NCBI GenBank assembly: GCA_938002965.1
Contig: CALKZY010000049.1
Span: 1-64,000, forward strand
DNA length: 64,000 bases
Direction: 5' to 3'
Origin: an uncultured Acidimicrobiales bacterium
GTDB lineage: Bacteria; Actinomycetota; Acidimicrobiia; Acidimicrobiales; SZUA-35
Part shown: in pieces, positions 1-8,604 of the stretch
Numbering within the stretch: position 1 is the first letter of the stretch
Layout of the letters: every line of letters begins with the position of its first letter
The notes under the pieces: model-generated
Seen by the model: the letters and a program-made list of their open reading frames with translations, nothing else
The model's database searches: none
What the model was told of the DNA's origin: nothing
Position numbers and translations under genes: made by a program

Positions 1-733
1 CCACCCGAACCGGTGGATCCCACGGATAGGGCGTACCCCGACCCCGCTGATACAACTCGCGAACCGCAGCCAGCCCGGGCAACCCGACAATGGTGGCCAA
101 CTGAATCCACGCCGTTAGCCACTCCGCCGAGGGGGTCGGAATGGCAACGCCGGTCACCGACTGAGCCAGCATCGGCACCAAGCCCAGGAACAATACCGAG
201 AACAGCGCAGCCAGCATCACCGTACGAACCGCCAGCCGTCGACCGGTCCGCATCAGGTTGACCAGGACCAGCGCCGGCAGAGCGACCACGGCCAACAGCA
301 CGAGCTCGCCTACCCACCACTGCGGTCCGAGAACCACCACCATGTCCAATTGGGGCATCACGACTACGTCGATGAGGCCGAATCCCGCCACCACCGGCAG
401 CGGCCTAGGAGCCGACCACAAGGCCAACGGCAACATCCCCCACGCCAACGCCCACGGAATCAGCAGATCAACGGGCGTGGCCGCCAACCGGGGGGCATCA
501 CCGACGTAGGTCCACCACTGCAACCGGTATCCGGTTGACGCCTCGACCATGTCGGGCATGAAGTCCACGGCGACGATCCCCATCATCACGTACAGGGCGC
601 CGACCAGGCCAACGGCTAGTCGCTGTCCGGCATCACGGTGGCGACCGATACCAACGACCGTCCAGGCCACAATCGAAAGACAAACCATCGGCCGCAGTAG
701 ATCGGCGGCATCCACCACCTGCTCGGGGGTCAT
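1..733 (-). CDS. Integral membrane protein, partial (runs off left edge)
   Basis: An open frame reads leftwards from an ATG at 733 to the window edge (at least 244 codons) without a stop. The start overlaps the stop of the upstream gene as ATGA, so the two are translationally coupled. The translation is rich in Leu, Val, Ala and Trp, with about six hydrophobic stretches (for example LAVGLVGALYVMMGIVAV and LVLLAVVALPALVLVNLM) separated by short charged loops. That is a polytopic inner-membrane protein with no catalytic motif that I recognise. Function is unknown. Linkage to the next gene and to two TetR-type palindromes beyond it suggests a small regulated membrane module. Confidence 0.7.
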   Translation of the reverse strand, partial: MTPEQVVDAADLLRPMVCLSIVAWTVVGIGRHRDAGQRLAVGLVGALYVMMGIVAVDFMPDMVEASTGYRLQWWTYVGDAPRLAATPVDLLIPWALAWGMLPLALWSAPRPLPVVAGFGLIDVVVMPQLDMVVVLGPQWWVGELVLLAVVALPALVLVNLMRTGRRLAVRTVMLAALFSVLFLGLVPMLAQSVTGVAIPTPSAEWLTAWIQLATIVGLPGLAAVRELYQRGRGTPYPWDPPVRV

Positions 734-1752
734 CGGGCCGCCACGACTTTCGGGGCTACCACCAGATGGTGGAGTAGGTGGCCGGTGGCCTGGCTCATGC
801 CGGCGTCCACGATCGGACCGAAGTACCAGCCGGGCTCCAGGATTCGGCGGTAGTAGACGTCGAGGGTGACTTCGTTCATTCCGTCGGGCGTCTCAGTCCA
901 GGTGAAGGTCGCTTGCCGCCAGCGGGCCCAATTGGCGATAACCGTAGTGTCCGACACCGGCACGAAAGTGACCCGACCCGGCTCCGATTCGGTGACCTCC
1001 AGAACCAGCTGACCTCCGTCGGTGAACTCGATCGACCGTTGATCACCGACATCGAGCCCCTCACCGGTGAACGCCACCGGTTGCGGGAACGAAGCGCCGG
1101 GAAGGCCGCCAAGCAAACCGCTTCCGACCGGGGGAATCTCCGGGGTTGCAGAGAGACGGTTGCCGATTTCTTCGTTGTCGAGTTGAACGATCTCTACTGC
1201 CGACGTCTGTTGAATGTCCGCCGGCTGCAAGCCTGAAGCCAGCGACGCCACAAAGACAAAAGGCAGCACGAGGTTGGCCCGGTCACCGCCACCGGAGTAG
1301 GCGACGACGGCCACCACCAGGTACACGAACGGGGCGATCATCAAGACACATATCGCCCCTTCGCCGGCCACGGTGCCCGCCATCAGCAATGCAATCGTGG
1401 TGCCGATAAACAAGCGATCGGCCAACGACCCCTTGGGCCCCAGCGCTACGAGCGCCATACCTAAGACGGCACAAATTCCATGGAAGAACACCGACCACGG
1501 CATCAGATGCCCGAGCAGGAAGATTCGATACAAGATGGAGGCGACAAACAGGCCGAGGATCGCGGCGATCAGGGTCAGTTGGACCGAGGCGGTGTAACCC
1601 CTTTTCACGATCTCTTCGGGTGGGATCGCATCGTGCGCCCTGGGTGGTGGAGGCGTGAATCGTGGTGGCGTCGGCCGAGCGCCCGGTGGAGGCGGAGGCG
1701 GCAGTGCGGGCTTGTCGTTTGGTTCAAACACCATCTTCTCCGTATCAGCCAA
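730..1752 (-). CDS. Membrane protein with proline-rich N-terminus
   Basis: A 340 aa protein of unknown function. The first 45 residues are Pro-rich (a PPPPPPG run and a PPPPR run), typical of a cytoplasmic extension. About four membrane segments follow at roughly residues 55-165, then a soluble domain of about 170 residues rich in beta-type sequence, ending in a hydrophobic tail. The start is uncertain: a TTG at 1752 opens the longest frame, while ATG at 1734 (GGAGA just upstream) is an alternative. It overlaps the downstream membrane gene by 4 bp and faces the LmbE-type amidase across the operator region at 1764-1813, so it is the likely first gene of a regulated operon. Confidence 0.65.
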   Translation of the reverse strand: MADTEKMVFEPNDKPALPPPPPPGARPTPPRFTPPPPRAHDAIPPEEIVKRGYTASVQLTLIAAILGLFVASILYRIFLLGHLMPWSVFFHGICAVLGMALVALGPKGSLADRLFIGTTIALLMAGTVAGEGAICVLMIAPFVYLVVAVVAYSGGGDRANLVLPFVFVASLASGLQPADIQQTSAVEIVQLDNEEIGNRLSATPEIPPVGSGLLGGLPGASFPQPVAFTGEGLDVGDQRSIEFTDGGQLVLEVTESEPGRVTFVPVSDTTVIANWARWRQATFTWTETPDGMNEVTLDVYYRRILEPGWYFGPIVDAGMSQATGHLLHHLVVAPKVVAAR

Positions 1753-1763
1753 TCAACGTTTCA

Positions 1764-1779
1764 TTAAACGTTCGTTCAA
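1764..1779. promoter_or_regulatory. TetR-type palindrome, copy 1
   Basis: Sequence TTAAACGTTCGTTCAA, an inverted repeat around AACGNNCGTT with one mismatch in the arms. It lies in the divergent intergenic region between the membrane gene (start 1752) and the amidase gene. The AACG-NN-CGTT core is a common TetR-family operator form; the cognate regulator is not adjacent. Confidence 0.55.
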
Positions 1780-1797
1780 ACATCACGATACACCGAT

Positions 1798-1813
1798 TTA
1801 AACGAGCGTTCAA
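1798..1813. promoter_or_regulatory. TetR-type palindrome, copy 2
   Basis: Sequence TTAAACGAGCGTTCAA, identical to the copy at 1764 except for the two central bases. The centres are 34 bp apart, about three helical turns, so two dimers would sit on the same DNA face. Confidence 0.55.
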
Positions 1814-1874
1814 CATGAAGCGTGTCACAGCAGGCCGGAAAACCCCGAGCCGACACCGGCATAGGATGGACACC

Positions 1875-2687
1875 ATGGCAACCCTTGTCTGCTTCCACGC
1901 CCACCCCGACGACGAGGCAATCGCCACCGGCGGGCTCATGCTGCGAGCCTCCCGGGCCGGCCATCGAGTTGTTCTCGTATGCGCCACCAGAGGCGAAGTC
2001 GGCGAACCACAAGAAGGCGTACTCGACGAAGGCGAAACCCTGGCCCAACGACGAGTAGTCGAGCTGACCAAAGCATGCGAACTGCTGGGCACCGAGCCAC
2101 CCCACTTCCTCGACTACGAAGACTCAGGCATGATCGGCGAAGCGACAAACGACAACCCGGACTGCTTCTGGCAAGCCGACTTCGACGAAGCCACCAACCG
2201 TCTCGCCACCATCTTGACCAACGTCGACGCCGACGTGGTCACCATCTACGACCCAAACGGCGGATACGGCCACCCCGACCACATTCAGGTACATCGGGTA
2301 GGTCTGGCCGCCTGCCAAAAACTTGGCATCGAACACGTCTACGAATCAACCATCAACCGCACCCGGGCCATCGAACAGATCCGCCAAGCCCGAGAAGCCG
2401 GAATGTTCCCCGAGGACGAAAACGGAGAAGAAGGCCCCAACATCGAAGACAACCCGGACTTCGGCATGGAAGACAAACACCTTCGCTACCAGCTGGATGT
2501 GAGCGACCTGGCCACCGAGAAAAAGGCGGCCATCGCCGTACACCGAAGCCAGGTCGGCCCCGACAGTTTCTTCCTCGCCATGCCCGATGAGGCCTTCGCC
2601 CAATTCTTCGGCTTCGAAAGCTACGCCCTACCCGGCGTGCGAGACACCGGCGGCCCCGAAGATATCCACATGCTCCCCGGCCTGTAG
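1875..2687 (+). CDS. LmbE/PIG-L family deacetylase (mycothiol conjugate amidase-like)
   Basis: A 270 aa zinc hydrolase of the PIG-L/LmbE superfamily. The N-terminal HAHPDDE motif supplies metal and catalytic residues, and YDPNGGYGHPDH at about residue 130 carries the conserved HPDH. Both match the MshB/Mca branch, which hydrolyses GlcNAc-Ins or mycothiol S-conjugates in the cytoplasm of actinobacteria. The substrate is inferred from family only. ATG 1875 was chosen because AGGA sits 8 bp upstream; ATG 1866 in the same frame is possible. The two TetR-type palindromes lie upstream and could regulate this gene, the divergent one, or both. Confidence 0.85.
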   Translation: MATLVCFHAHPDDEAIATGGLMLRASRAGHRVVLVCATRGEVGEPQEGVLDEGETLAQRRVVELTKACELLGTEPPHFLDYEDSGMIGEATNDNPDCFWQADFDEATNRLATILTNVDADVVTIYDPNGGYGHPDHIQVHRVGLAACQKLGIEHVYESTINRTRAIEQIRQAREAGMFPEDENGEEGPNIEDNPDFGMEDKHLRYQLDVSDLATEKKAAIAVHRSQVGPDSFFLAMPDEAFAQFFGFESYALPGVRDTGGPEDIHMLPGL

Positions 2688-2696
2688 GAATTACAT

Positions 2697-3416
2697 CTAC
2701 GTCAAGGCGAACCGGTGGCGGGGACGACCGGGCGTGCCGTAATCGTGGCTGAGCACGGCCCGACCCTCGTCGGTCAAGTGCCGCAGATATCGACGCACAC
2801 TGACCCGGCTGATACCGGTCATCTGAGCCACGTCATCAGCCGTCAACGGTTCATCGGTGGAAGACAACACGCCGACCACTAACTCCATCGTCTCGGTTGA
2901 CAAGCCCTTCGGCAGGTCGTCCGACGGTCGGCCCATTCCGTGAAACATTCGATCGATGGCATGCTGATCCAGCTCATCGGCATTCAACGACAGCCGCCAA
3001 CTGCGATAGTCCCGCAAACGGGCGGTCAGCTCATCACGCCGGAACGGCTTTATTAGATAGTGCAACGCCCCCAAGTCCAAGCAGCGCTTGACCGTGGTGA
3101 TGTCGCGAGCCGCTGTCAGCACAAAACAATCAACCGAGCGGTCGGCCCGCAACGAGGCCAACAGCTCGGTCCCCGGTCGATCGGGAAGATAAATGTCGAG
3201 CAGGATTAGATCGGGTTTGAGCTCGTCGCACGCTGCTTGCGCTGCTTCCGCCGTCTGCACCGAGCCAACGACAACAAAACCGTCGGTCTCCTCCACAAAC
3301 CCGCGATGAATGTCAGCCACCCGGAAGTCGTCGTCGACAATCAACACGCCAATATCGTCGCCGCGACCCCTCTCCCTGTCACCCACGTTGCCGTCACCCA
3401 CGTTGCCGTCACCCAT
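2697..3416 (-). CDS. CitB/DcuR-family response regulator
   Basis: A 239 aa two-component response regulator. The N-terminal receiver domain (about residues 20-135) has the acidic pocket in VLIVDDD, the phospho-acceptor Asp in LLDIYLPD and the conserved Lys in LIKPF. The C-terminal part carries a helix-turn-helix (ADDVAQMTGISRVSVRRYL), as in CitB/DcuR regulators. Its start overlaps the end of the sensor kinase gene by 8 bp. The first dozen residues (GDGNVGDGNVGD) come from a 15 bp tandem duplication, so the native start may be later. It probably controls the neighbouring tripartite carboxylate transporter. Confidence 0.9.
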   Translation of the reverse strand: MGDGNVGDGNVGDRERGRGDDIGVLIVDDDFRVADIHRGFVEETDGFVVVGSVQTAEAAQAACDELKPDLILLDIYLPDRPGTELLASLRADRSVDCFVLTAARDITTVKRCLDLGALHYLIKPFRRDELTARLRDYRSWRLSLNADELDQHAIDRMFHGMGRPSDDLPKGLSTETMELVVGVLSSTDEPLTADDVAQMTGISRVSVRRYLRHLTDEGRAVLSHDYGTPGRPRHRFALT

Positions 3417-5067
3417 GAGCGGCCACCATCCGATTCTGCGCCTCGGCTCGAACCATCGGGTCGAGATCCAGCGAAATAGAAAACAGTGTCCCCGACCCGG
3501 GTTCCGAATCGAGGGTTATCGAGCCGTCGTACACCGACACTAGTTCTGCCACCAGGGCCAGTCCCAAACCATCGTGACTCCGACGATCCTTCGTGGTGAA
3601 ACCGGCTTGGAAGATCTCGTCGACCTGCTGTTCGTCAATACCATCACCCGAATCGGACACATCGATCCTCATGACATTGCCGGTGCACCACACCCCAACC
3701 TCAACCTCTCCCCCGCCCAGCAGATGCACCGTCAAATGGTCTACGGCATTGTCCACCAGGTTGCCGACGATAGCTACGATGTCACGCCACACCCGCATCT
3801 CCAACTGTGGGAGATCACCGATGTGGGTCCTCAGTAATACACCGCGCTCGCCGGCCACGGCCGCTTTGGCCAACAATGCAGCCACGATCAAGGTGTCGTG
3901 TGAGGCGTCGGACCGGTACAGGTCGCCGATCGCCCGTTGAGCCGTGGTGTGGTCGTCGATGACCGAAAGCACATCGTTGTGGTGACCCAACTCGATCAGA
4001 CCGGCAATGGTATGCAAGCTGTTGGAGTGCTCGTGAGCCTGAGCTCGCAGCGCGTCAACCAACCCGTGAGCCGATTCCAGCTCGCTGGCCAAACCCTGCA
4101 ACTCGGTACGATCCCTGAACGTGAACACCGCACCCTGATGTTTGCCGCGAATAGTGAGCGGAGCAGACGTCACCAACAGGATCTGGTTGTCTATCGGGAA
4201 CTGCACATCAACCTGCGCGGTCTCCGCCGCGCTCATCGCCAGCAACGGAGCCAAATCGGCCCGATCCTGTAGGCGAGTTGCCGACCCTCCGGGTTCCAGC
4301 CGAAGCATGGTGGTGGCCTCCTCATTGGCCAACACCACCAGACCACTGGAGTCGACGGCCAGGACACCCTCGTGCAAAGCCCGCAACATGGCATCGCGAT
4401 GCTCGTACATGGCGGCGATCTCCGGCGGTTCCAATCCGAACGTTTGACGCCTGATCCGACGGGCCGCCAGATAGGCCACTACCGCTCCGGCGGCGAACGC
4501 TGCGCCGGCCGCCGTGAGCAAACCCCATCGTCGCTCTTGCAAGGTGTCGGACACCTCACCGGTCAGCACACCGACCGACACGATGCCGACCACGTCCTCC
4601 CCGGTGGTGTCCCAAATTGGCACTTTGCCTCGAACCGACTGACCCAACGTGCCGGTCTCCACATACCAGTCGGAGATACCGGCCAACGCTCGACCGGGGT
4701 CAGTTGACACTCGAGCCCCGATCCGTTCCGGATTGGGATGCGAGTAGCGAATGCCGTCCATGTTGGTGATGACCACAAAGTCAACCCCGGTACGAGTGCG
4801 CACCGCCTCCGCGGTGGCCTGCACCTCCGGTGAAATCTCGTCTGCGGCGACCAGCTCTCGCACCAATGGAATCTCCGCCACCGACTCGGCCACCGCCTGC
4901 GCACGCAATCCGTACTGTTCTTCAAGCGCCGACTGCTGAAATCGGGTTGCCGCAGCAGACACGATTAGCAGCACCAGAGCAATCACCGTCAGCTGAAGTG
5001 CCATCGCCTGAACGACAAGGCGGTGCCGAAGAGGTGTCCGAGACTCCGCCGGTGTCGTAGTAGCCAT
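3409..5067 (-). CDS. CitA/DcuS-type sensor histidine kinase
   Basis: A 552 aa membrane sensor kinase. Domains in order: a transmembrane helix (about 16-40); an extracytoplasmic CACHE-type sensor with RYSHPNPERIG, resembling the ligand loop of CitA; a second helix (about 175-200); a PAS domain; a phospho-acceptor region with AHEHSNSLHTI; and an HATPase with N box VGNLVDNAVDH, DSGDGID and GLGLAL. The family senses di- and tricarboxylates. It is coupled to the response regulator downstream and lies next to tctCBA. ATG 5067 was chosen; a GTG at 5103 would add 12 residues, and neither has a convincing ribosome binding site. Confidence 0.9.
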   Translation of the reverse strand: MATTTPAESRTPLRHRLVVQAMALQLTVIALVLLIVSAAATRFQQSALEEQYGLRAQAVAESVAEIPLVRELVAADEISPEVQATAEAVRTRTGVDFVVITNMDGIRYSHPNPERIGARVSTDPGRALAGISDWYVETGTLGQSVRGKVPIWDTTGEDVVGIVSVGVLTGEVSDTLQERRWGLLTAAGAAFAAGAVVAYLAARRIRRQTFGLEPPEIAAMYEHRDAMLRALHEGVLAVDSSGLVVLANEEATTMLRLEPGGSATRLQDRADLAPLLAMSAAETAQVDVQFPIDNQILLVTSAPLTIRGKHQGAVFTFRDRTELQGLASELESAHGLVDALRAQAHEHSNSLHTIAGLIELGHHNDVLSVIDDHTTAQRAIGDLYRSDASHDTLIVAALLAKAAVAGERGVLLRTHIGDLPQLEMRVWRDIVAIVGNLVDNAVDHLTVHLLGGGEVEVGVWCTGNVMRIDVSDSGDGIDEQQVDEIFQAGFTTKDRRSHDGLGLALVAELVSVYDGSITLDSEPGSGTLFSISLDLDPMVRAEAQNRMVAAHG

Positions 5068-5150
5068 CGTGACAGTCAATGCTTGCAGACCACCTTCAAT
5101 CACGCACTTCGTTCGCGACTCAGGGGGTCGCCGCCCTCCAGGCCAGCGCC

Positions 5151-6707
5151 CTAGACTTCAGCCCCGGCGTCAGCGAATTCTTCATTGACGCTGGAACCTC
5201 GGAACCGGCTGAGAATCTGAGGTAGGAACAGTACCGCCAACGCCATAACCACCAAGATGATGTTGAGCACGCCGTCGAAGAAGGTCATGTAGTCGCCCTG
5301 GCTGGCCACCAGCGATCGACGAAAGTTCTGCTCCAGGTCGTCACCCAAAATGAGACCCATTAACACCGGGGCCAGCGGCACTTCCAGTTTCCTGAAGACG
5401 AACCCGAGCACGCCGAACACCGTCATGATCGTGATGTCCAACGCCGAATTGTTGACCGAGTACACCCCGATGTAGGAGATCACCAGGATCATCGGCATCA
5501 GGAACCACGGCGGAATCTCCAAGATCTTGACGAACGCTTTCACCAGCGGGAAGTTCAACAGCAACAACATCAGGTTGCCGATGTACATCGAGGCGATCAG
5601 GGTCCAAATCAACTCCGGTGTCTCGGCGAACACGTTGCCCGAGCCGGGGCGGATCCCCATCGAAATCAAGATCCCCAACAGCACCGCAGTGGTGCCCGAC
5701 CCGGGGATCCCCAACGTCAACAGCGGAACAAGCGAACCGCCGGCCGCCGCGTTGTTGGCCGACTCCGGCGCCGCCACACCGCGGATGTCGCCGGTGCCGA
5801 ACGTTCCCTCGGTGTCGCTCAAACGCTTCTCCAAGCCGTACGACATGAAACCGGCCACCGACGCTCCGGTTCCCGGGAGCAGACCGACGAAGAAGCCGAT
5901 CACACTGCCCCGCAGAATGGCTCCCAGCGAGAACAGGAACTCCTTGGAGGTAACCCAGATTCGTTCGGCTTTCTGGAACACCACTTGTTCGCCCCGGACA
6001 GTGTCTTCCAACAGCGACAACACTTCGCTGACGGCGAACAGGCCGATGGCCACCACCACAAAGTCCATTCCCTCCTGCAGTTTCAATTCTCCGAAGGTGT
6101 AGCGAACCACCCCGGTCTGCAAGTCGGTTCCGACGGTGGACAACATTACGCCGAACGACACCGCCAACAACCCTTTGAACAGGTTGCGGCCGGCCAAGCT
6201 CGACACCGTGGCGAACGCCACCACGACCACCATGAACTTTTCGGGTGACTGGAAGCGGGTGGTGACCTCCGACAGCGGCGGGCCGAACAACATCAACCCG
6301 ATCACTGACGCGGTACCGGCAATGAACGAACCAATGGCCGAGATGGCCAAGGCCTGACCGGCTCTGCCTTGGCGCGCCATCTGGTAACCGTCGAGCGTGG
6401 TCACCACCGACGATGCCTCACCGGGCACGTTCAACAAAATGCTGGTGGTCGAACCGCCGTACTGGCTGCCGTAGTACACCGACGCCAACAGAATGAGGGT
6501 GGCGGCGTCATCCAACCCCAATGACAGAGTGATGGGGAACAAGATGGCCACACCGGTGATGGGCCCGATACCGGGCAGCACCCCGATGAGTGTCCCCAAC
6601 AAACAGCCGACGAGGGCCAGGGCGATGTTACGGGGGGTCAACGCCGCCTGAAAACCGTCAAGCAGGTTGAAAGCGAAGATGCTGACTGCTGTCAACGAAC
6701 TCAGCAT
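5151..6707 (-). CDS. tctA: Tripartite tricarboxylate transporter, large permease TctA
   Basis: A 518 aa large membrane subunit of a TTT-family uptake system. About twelve transmembrane segments are visible, with the family signature region GVLPGIGPITGVAILFP near residue 45 and a repeat of this type (VGLLPGTGASVAGFMSYG) near residue 285. Length fits the family (about 500 aa). It starts on the base next to the tctB stop, so the genes are coupled. It imports a carboxylate captured by TctC, driven by an ion gradient. The exact substrate cannot be read from sequence. Confidence 0.93.
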   Translation of the reverse strand: MLSSLTAVSIFAFNLLDGFQAALTPRNIALALVGCLLGTLIGVLPGIGPITGVAILFPITLSLGLDDAATLILLASVYYGSQYGGSTTSILLNVPGEASSVVTTLDGYQMARQGRAGQALAISAIGSFIAGTASVIGLMLFGPPLSEVTTRFQSPEKFMVVVVAFATVSSLAGRNLFKGLLAVSFGVMLSTVGTDLQTGVVRYTFGELKLQEGMDFVVVAIGLFAVSEVLSLLEDTVRGEQVVFQKAERIWVTSKEFLFSLGAILRGSVIGFFVGLLPGTGASVAGFMSYGLEKRLSDTEGTFGTGDIRGVAAPESANNAAAGGSLVPLLTLGIPGSGTTAVLLGILISMGIRPGSGNVFAETPELIWTLIASMYIGNLMLLLLNFPLVKAFVKILEIPPWFLMPMILVISYIGVYSVNNSALDITIMTVFGVLGFVFRKLEVPLAPVLMGLILGDDLEQNFRRSLVASQGDYMTFFDGVLNIILVVMALAVLFLPQILSRFRGSSVNEEFADAGAEV

Positions 6708-7145
6708 CTAGAAGCCTCCCCACCAGCCAACCGGCAGTCGCAACTCGAGCCAGTTGTTGAAGATGAAGGCCAGTACAACCGGGAACAGAATGCTCAGCGG
6801 CAACAGCAGTTGCAGTCGAGCTTGAAACAGCAAACCGATGATGACGATGATCGCCGCCGAAGCAAAGATGAATCCCACCGGCTGCAGCACCTGGCCGTAG
6901 GCGTAGGAGGCGGCGATCACTAAACCGATCTGCCACAACGCCTGACGGGTAGGCCACCGGGGCTCACCGTCGGGCTTCGCAATGAGGTAGAGAGCCAGGA
7001 GGGCAAAGAGGACTCCGAGGCCGGTGGGAAGCGTTTTTGGTCCCACCGGCCCCGAACCGAATCCGGTGCCGTCAAATGTTCGAGCCTCAACCGTGTACCA
7101 CCCGGCCAAGACCAGGCAAACAACGCCTAACAGGCGATCACTCAA
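6708..7145 (-). CDS. tctB: Tripartite tricarboxylate transporter, small permease TctB
   Basis: A 145 aa small membrane subunit with four predicted helices, usual for TctB. It lies between tctC (17 bp upstream) and tctA (directly abutting). TctB proteins diverge strongly in sequence, so the assignment rests on size, topology and position. Confidence 0.85.
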   Translation of the reverse strand: MSDRLLGVVCLVLAGWYTVEARTFDGTGFGSGPVGPKTLPTGLGVLFALLALYLIAKPDGEPRWPTRQALWQIGLVIAASYAYGQVLQPVGFIFASAAIIVIIGLLFQARLQLLLPLSILFPVVLAFIFNNWLELRLPVGWWGGF

Positions 7146-7161
7146 CGACAGTCTCCTCTAA

Positions 7162-8277
7162 TTACTCGGCTACCAGGCCGAACGGTTCCGACAGTGTGCG
7201 GAAGTCGCCGACTGCGTCCAAGGCGAAACCTTGGAAGTCATCACCGAGTAGGCGCAACGGGCTAAGACCGTTCTCTTCACGGGCGGCCGCCCACTCGGGG
7301 GAGGCTTCAACCTGGCCGAGTGCGTCGACCCAGAAGTCGTAGGCTTCGTCGGACATGCCGCCGGGGGCCAGCAGGCCACGCCAGATCGGGAAGATGGTCT
7401 CGTAGCCAAGCTCGACCGTGGTCGGCACGTCGTCCATGCCAGGCACCCGATCTTCGGCCATGACGGTCAAGATCCGCAGGTCTTCGTTGCCGATGGTTTC
7501 AGACACGTCGAGCGTGGCGACGGCAATCTCTCCGCCTAGCAGCGCCGACTGGGCTTCGCCGCCACCGTCGTAGGCCACCCACGGAATGGCTGCCGGATCA
7601 ATTCCGAGCTCCTGGGAAAGCAACAGCACCTTGAAGTGGTCTTGACCTCCAACAGGCGAACCTCCACCGAACACCACCGAAGTGGGGTCGGCTTGAACAG
7701 CTTCGATCAGTTGCTCGAAGGTTTCAAACTCGCTGTCGGCCGGGACGGCGACAACACCGAAGTCGGCACCGATAGCTCCGATCCAACGGAACTGGTCGGC
7801 TTCAAGACCCGTGTACTGATTCTGAGCGAAACGAATGGCGGTGGCCGGTGAAGCGGCGATCACAAGGTCGCTGTTGTCGGCTCGGTTGCCGGCCACGTCA
7901 GCGAAGGCAACGCCTCCACCACCACCGGGCTGGTTGGTAACCACCACGTTGGAGGTCAAGCCAAGGTCTTCAAACAACTGACCGATAGAACGGCAGGTGA
8001 AGTCCCAGCCGCCACCGGCATCAGCCGGAGCGACACACTCGGGCGAGCCAGGAGCGTACCCGGCTGCCGAAGCGTCGTCTTCAGCGTCTTCCTCCATGGC
8101 CTCTTCGCCATCATCTTCGCCATCATCTTCCATGGCCTCTTCAGCCTCGTCAGCAGCCTCTTCGGCTACCTCCGCTACGTCATCGACTGCGTCTTCGACA
8201 ACATCGTCTGCGCCGCAAGCGGTGGCAACCATGGCCAGCGCAACTAGCAGGGCTAAAGCCCTAATCCACTGTTTCAT
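7162..8277 (-). CDS. tctC: TctC/Bug-family periplasmic substrate-binding lipoprotein
   Basis: A 371 aa solute-binding protein of the TTT family. ATG 8277 was chosen because GGGAG lies 8 bp upstream and it gives a clean signal: charged N-terminus, hydrophobic core, lipobox VATAC with Cys21 as the lipid anchor. About 50 residues of almost pure Asp/Glu/Ala follow, then the Bug-type binding domain (QPGGGGGVAFADVAG region). The acidic tether is unusual in length and resembles the one on the fasciclin lipoprotein at 52023. It is the first gene of the tctCBA operon. Confidence 0.9.
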   Translation of the reverse strand: MKQWIRALALLVALAMVATACGADDVVEDAVDDVAEVAEEAADEAEEAMEDDGEDDGEEAMEEDAEDDASAAGYAPGSPECVAPADAGGGWDFTCRSIGQLFEDLGLTSNVVVTNQPGGGGGVAFADVAGNRADNSDLVIAASPATAIRFAQNQYTGLEADQFRWIGAIGADFGVVAVPADSEFETFEQLIEAVQADPTSVVFGGGSPVGGQDHFKVLLLSQELGIDPAAIPWVAYDGGGEAQSALLGGEIAVATLDVSETIGNEDLRILTVMAEDRVPGMDDVPTTVELGYETIFPIWRGLLAPGGMSDEAYDFWVDALGQVEASPEWAAAREENGLSPLRLLGDDFQGFALDAVGDFRTLSEPFGLVAE

Positions 8278-8604
8278 CAGGTGGTCTCCCTTCAAGCGGC
8301 TCGAAACCGAACAGGTCGGTTTACACGCAAGCCGTGTCCTTGGCTAGAAGCCAACCACGATCACTGCCCATGCAGCAAGAATCAGGAGCTAAGGATTAGT
8401 AAAAGGTCCTTGTGAAGCTTTTTGGTCTTTTCTGACTTCGGTCCGTCAAGTTCCCGACGATGGCTGGTCGAAACCGGCACAAATTAGCGGCTGTTTGTCA
8501 CTCTTTGGCAAGGCGCGTGTCGGCAGCGGAAATAGGATGAGGTTCTTAACTCCGCATCAACGTGTCAGATGAGCAGTCATCGACACCACAGAGGTAGCAA
8601 CTGA
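8278..8604. other. Intergenic region between divergent tctC and LLM genes
   Basis: This 327 bp gap is AT-richer than its surroundings, with TTTT and TAAAAGG tracts, and must hold the promoters for the tct operon (leftward) and the LLM oxidoreductase (rightward). TTGACG and TACTAAT hexamers can be seen on the minus strand but not at a convincing spacing. I see no gene, repeat or strong hairpin. Confidence 0.4.
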
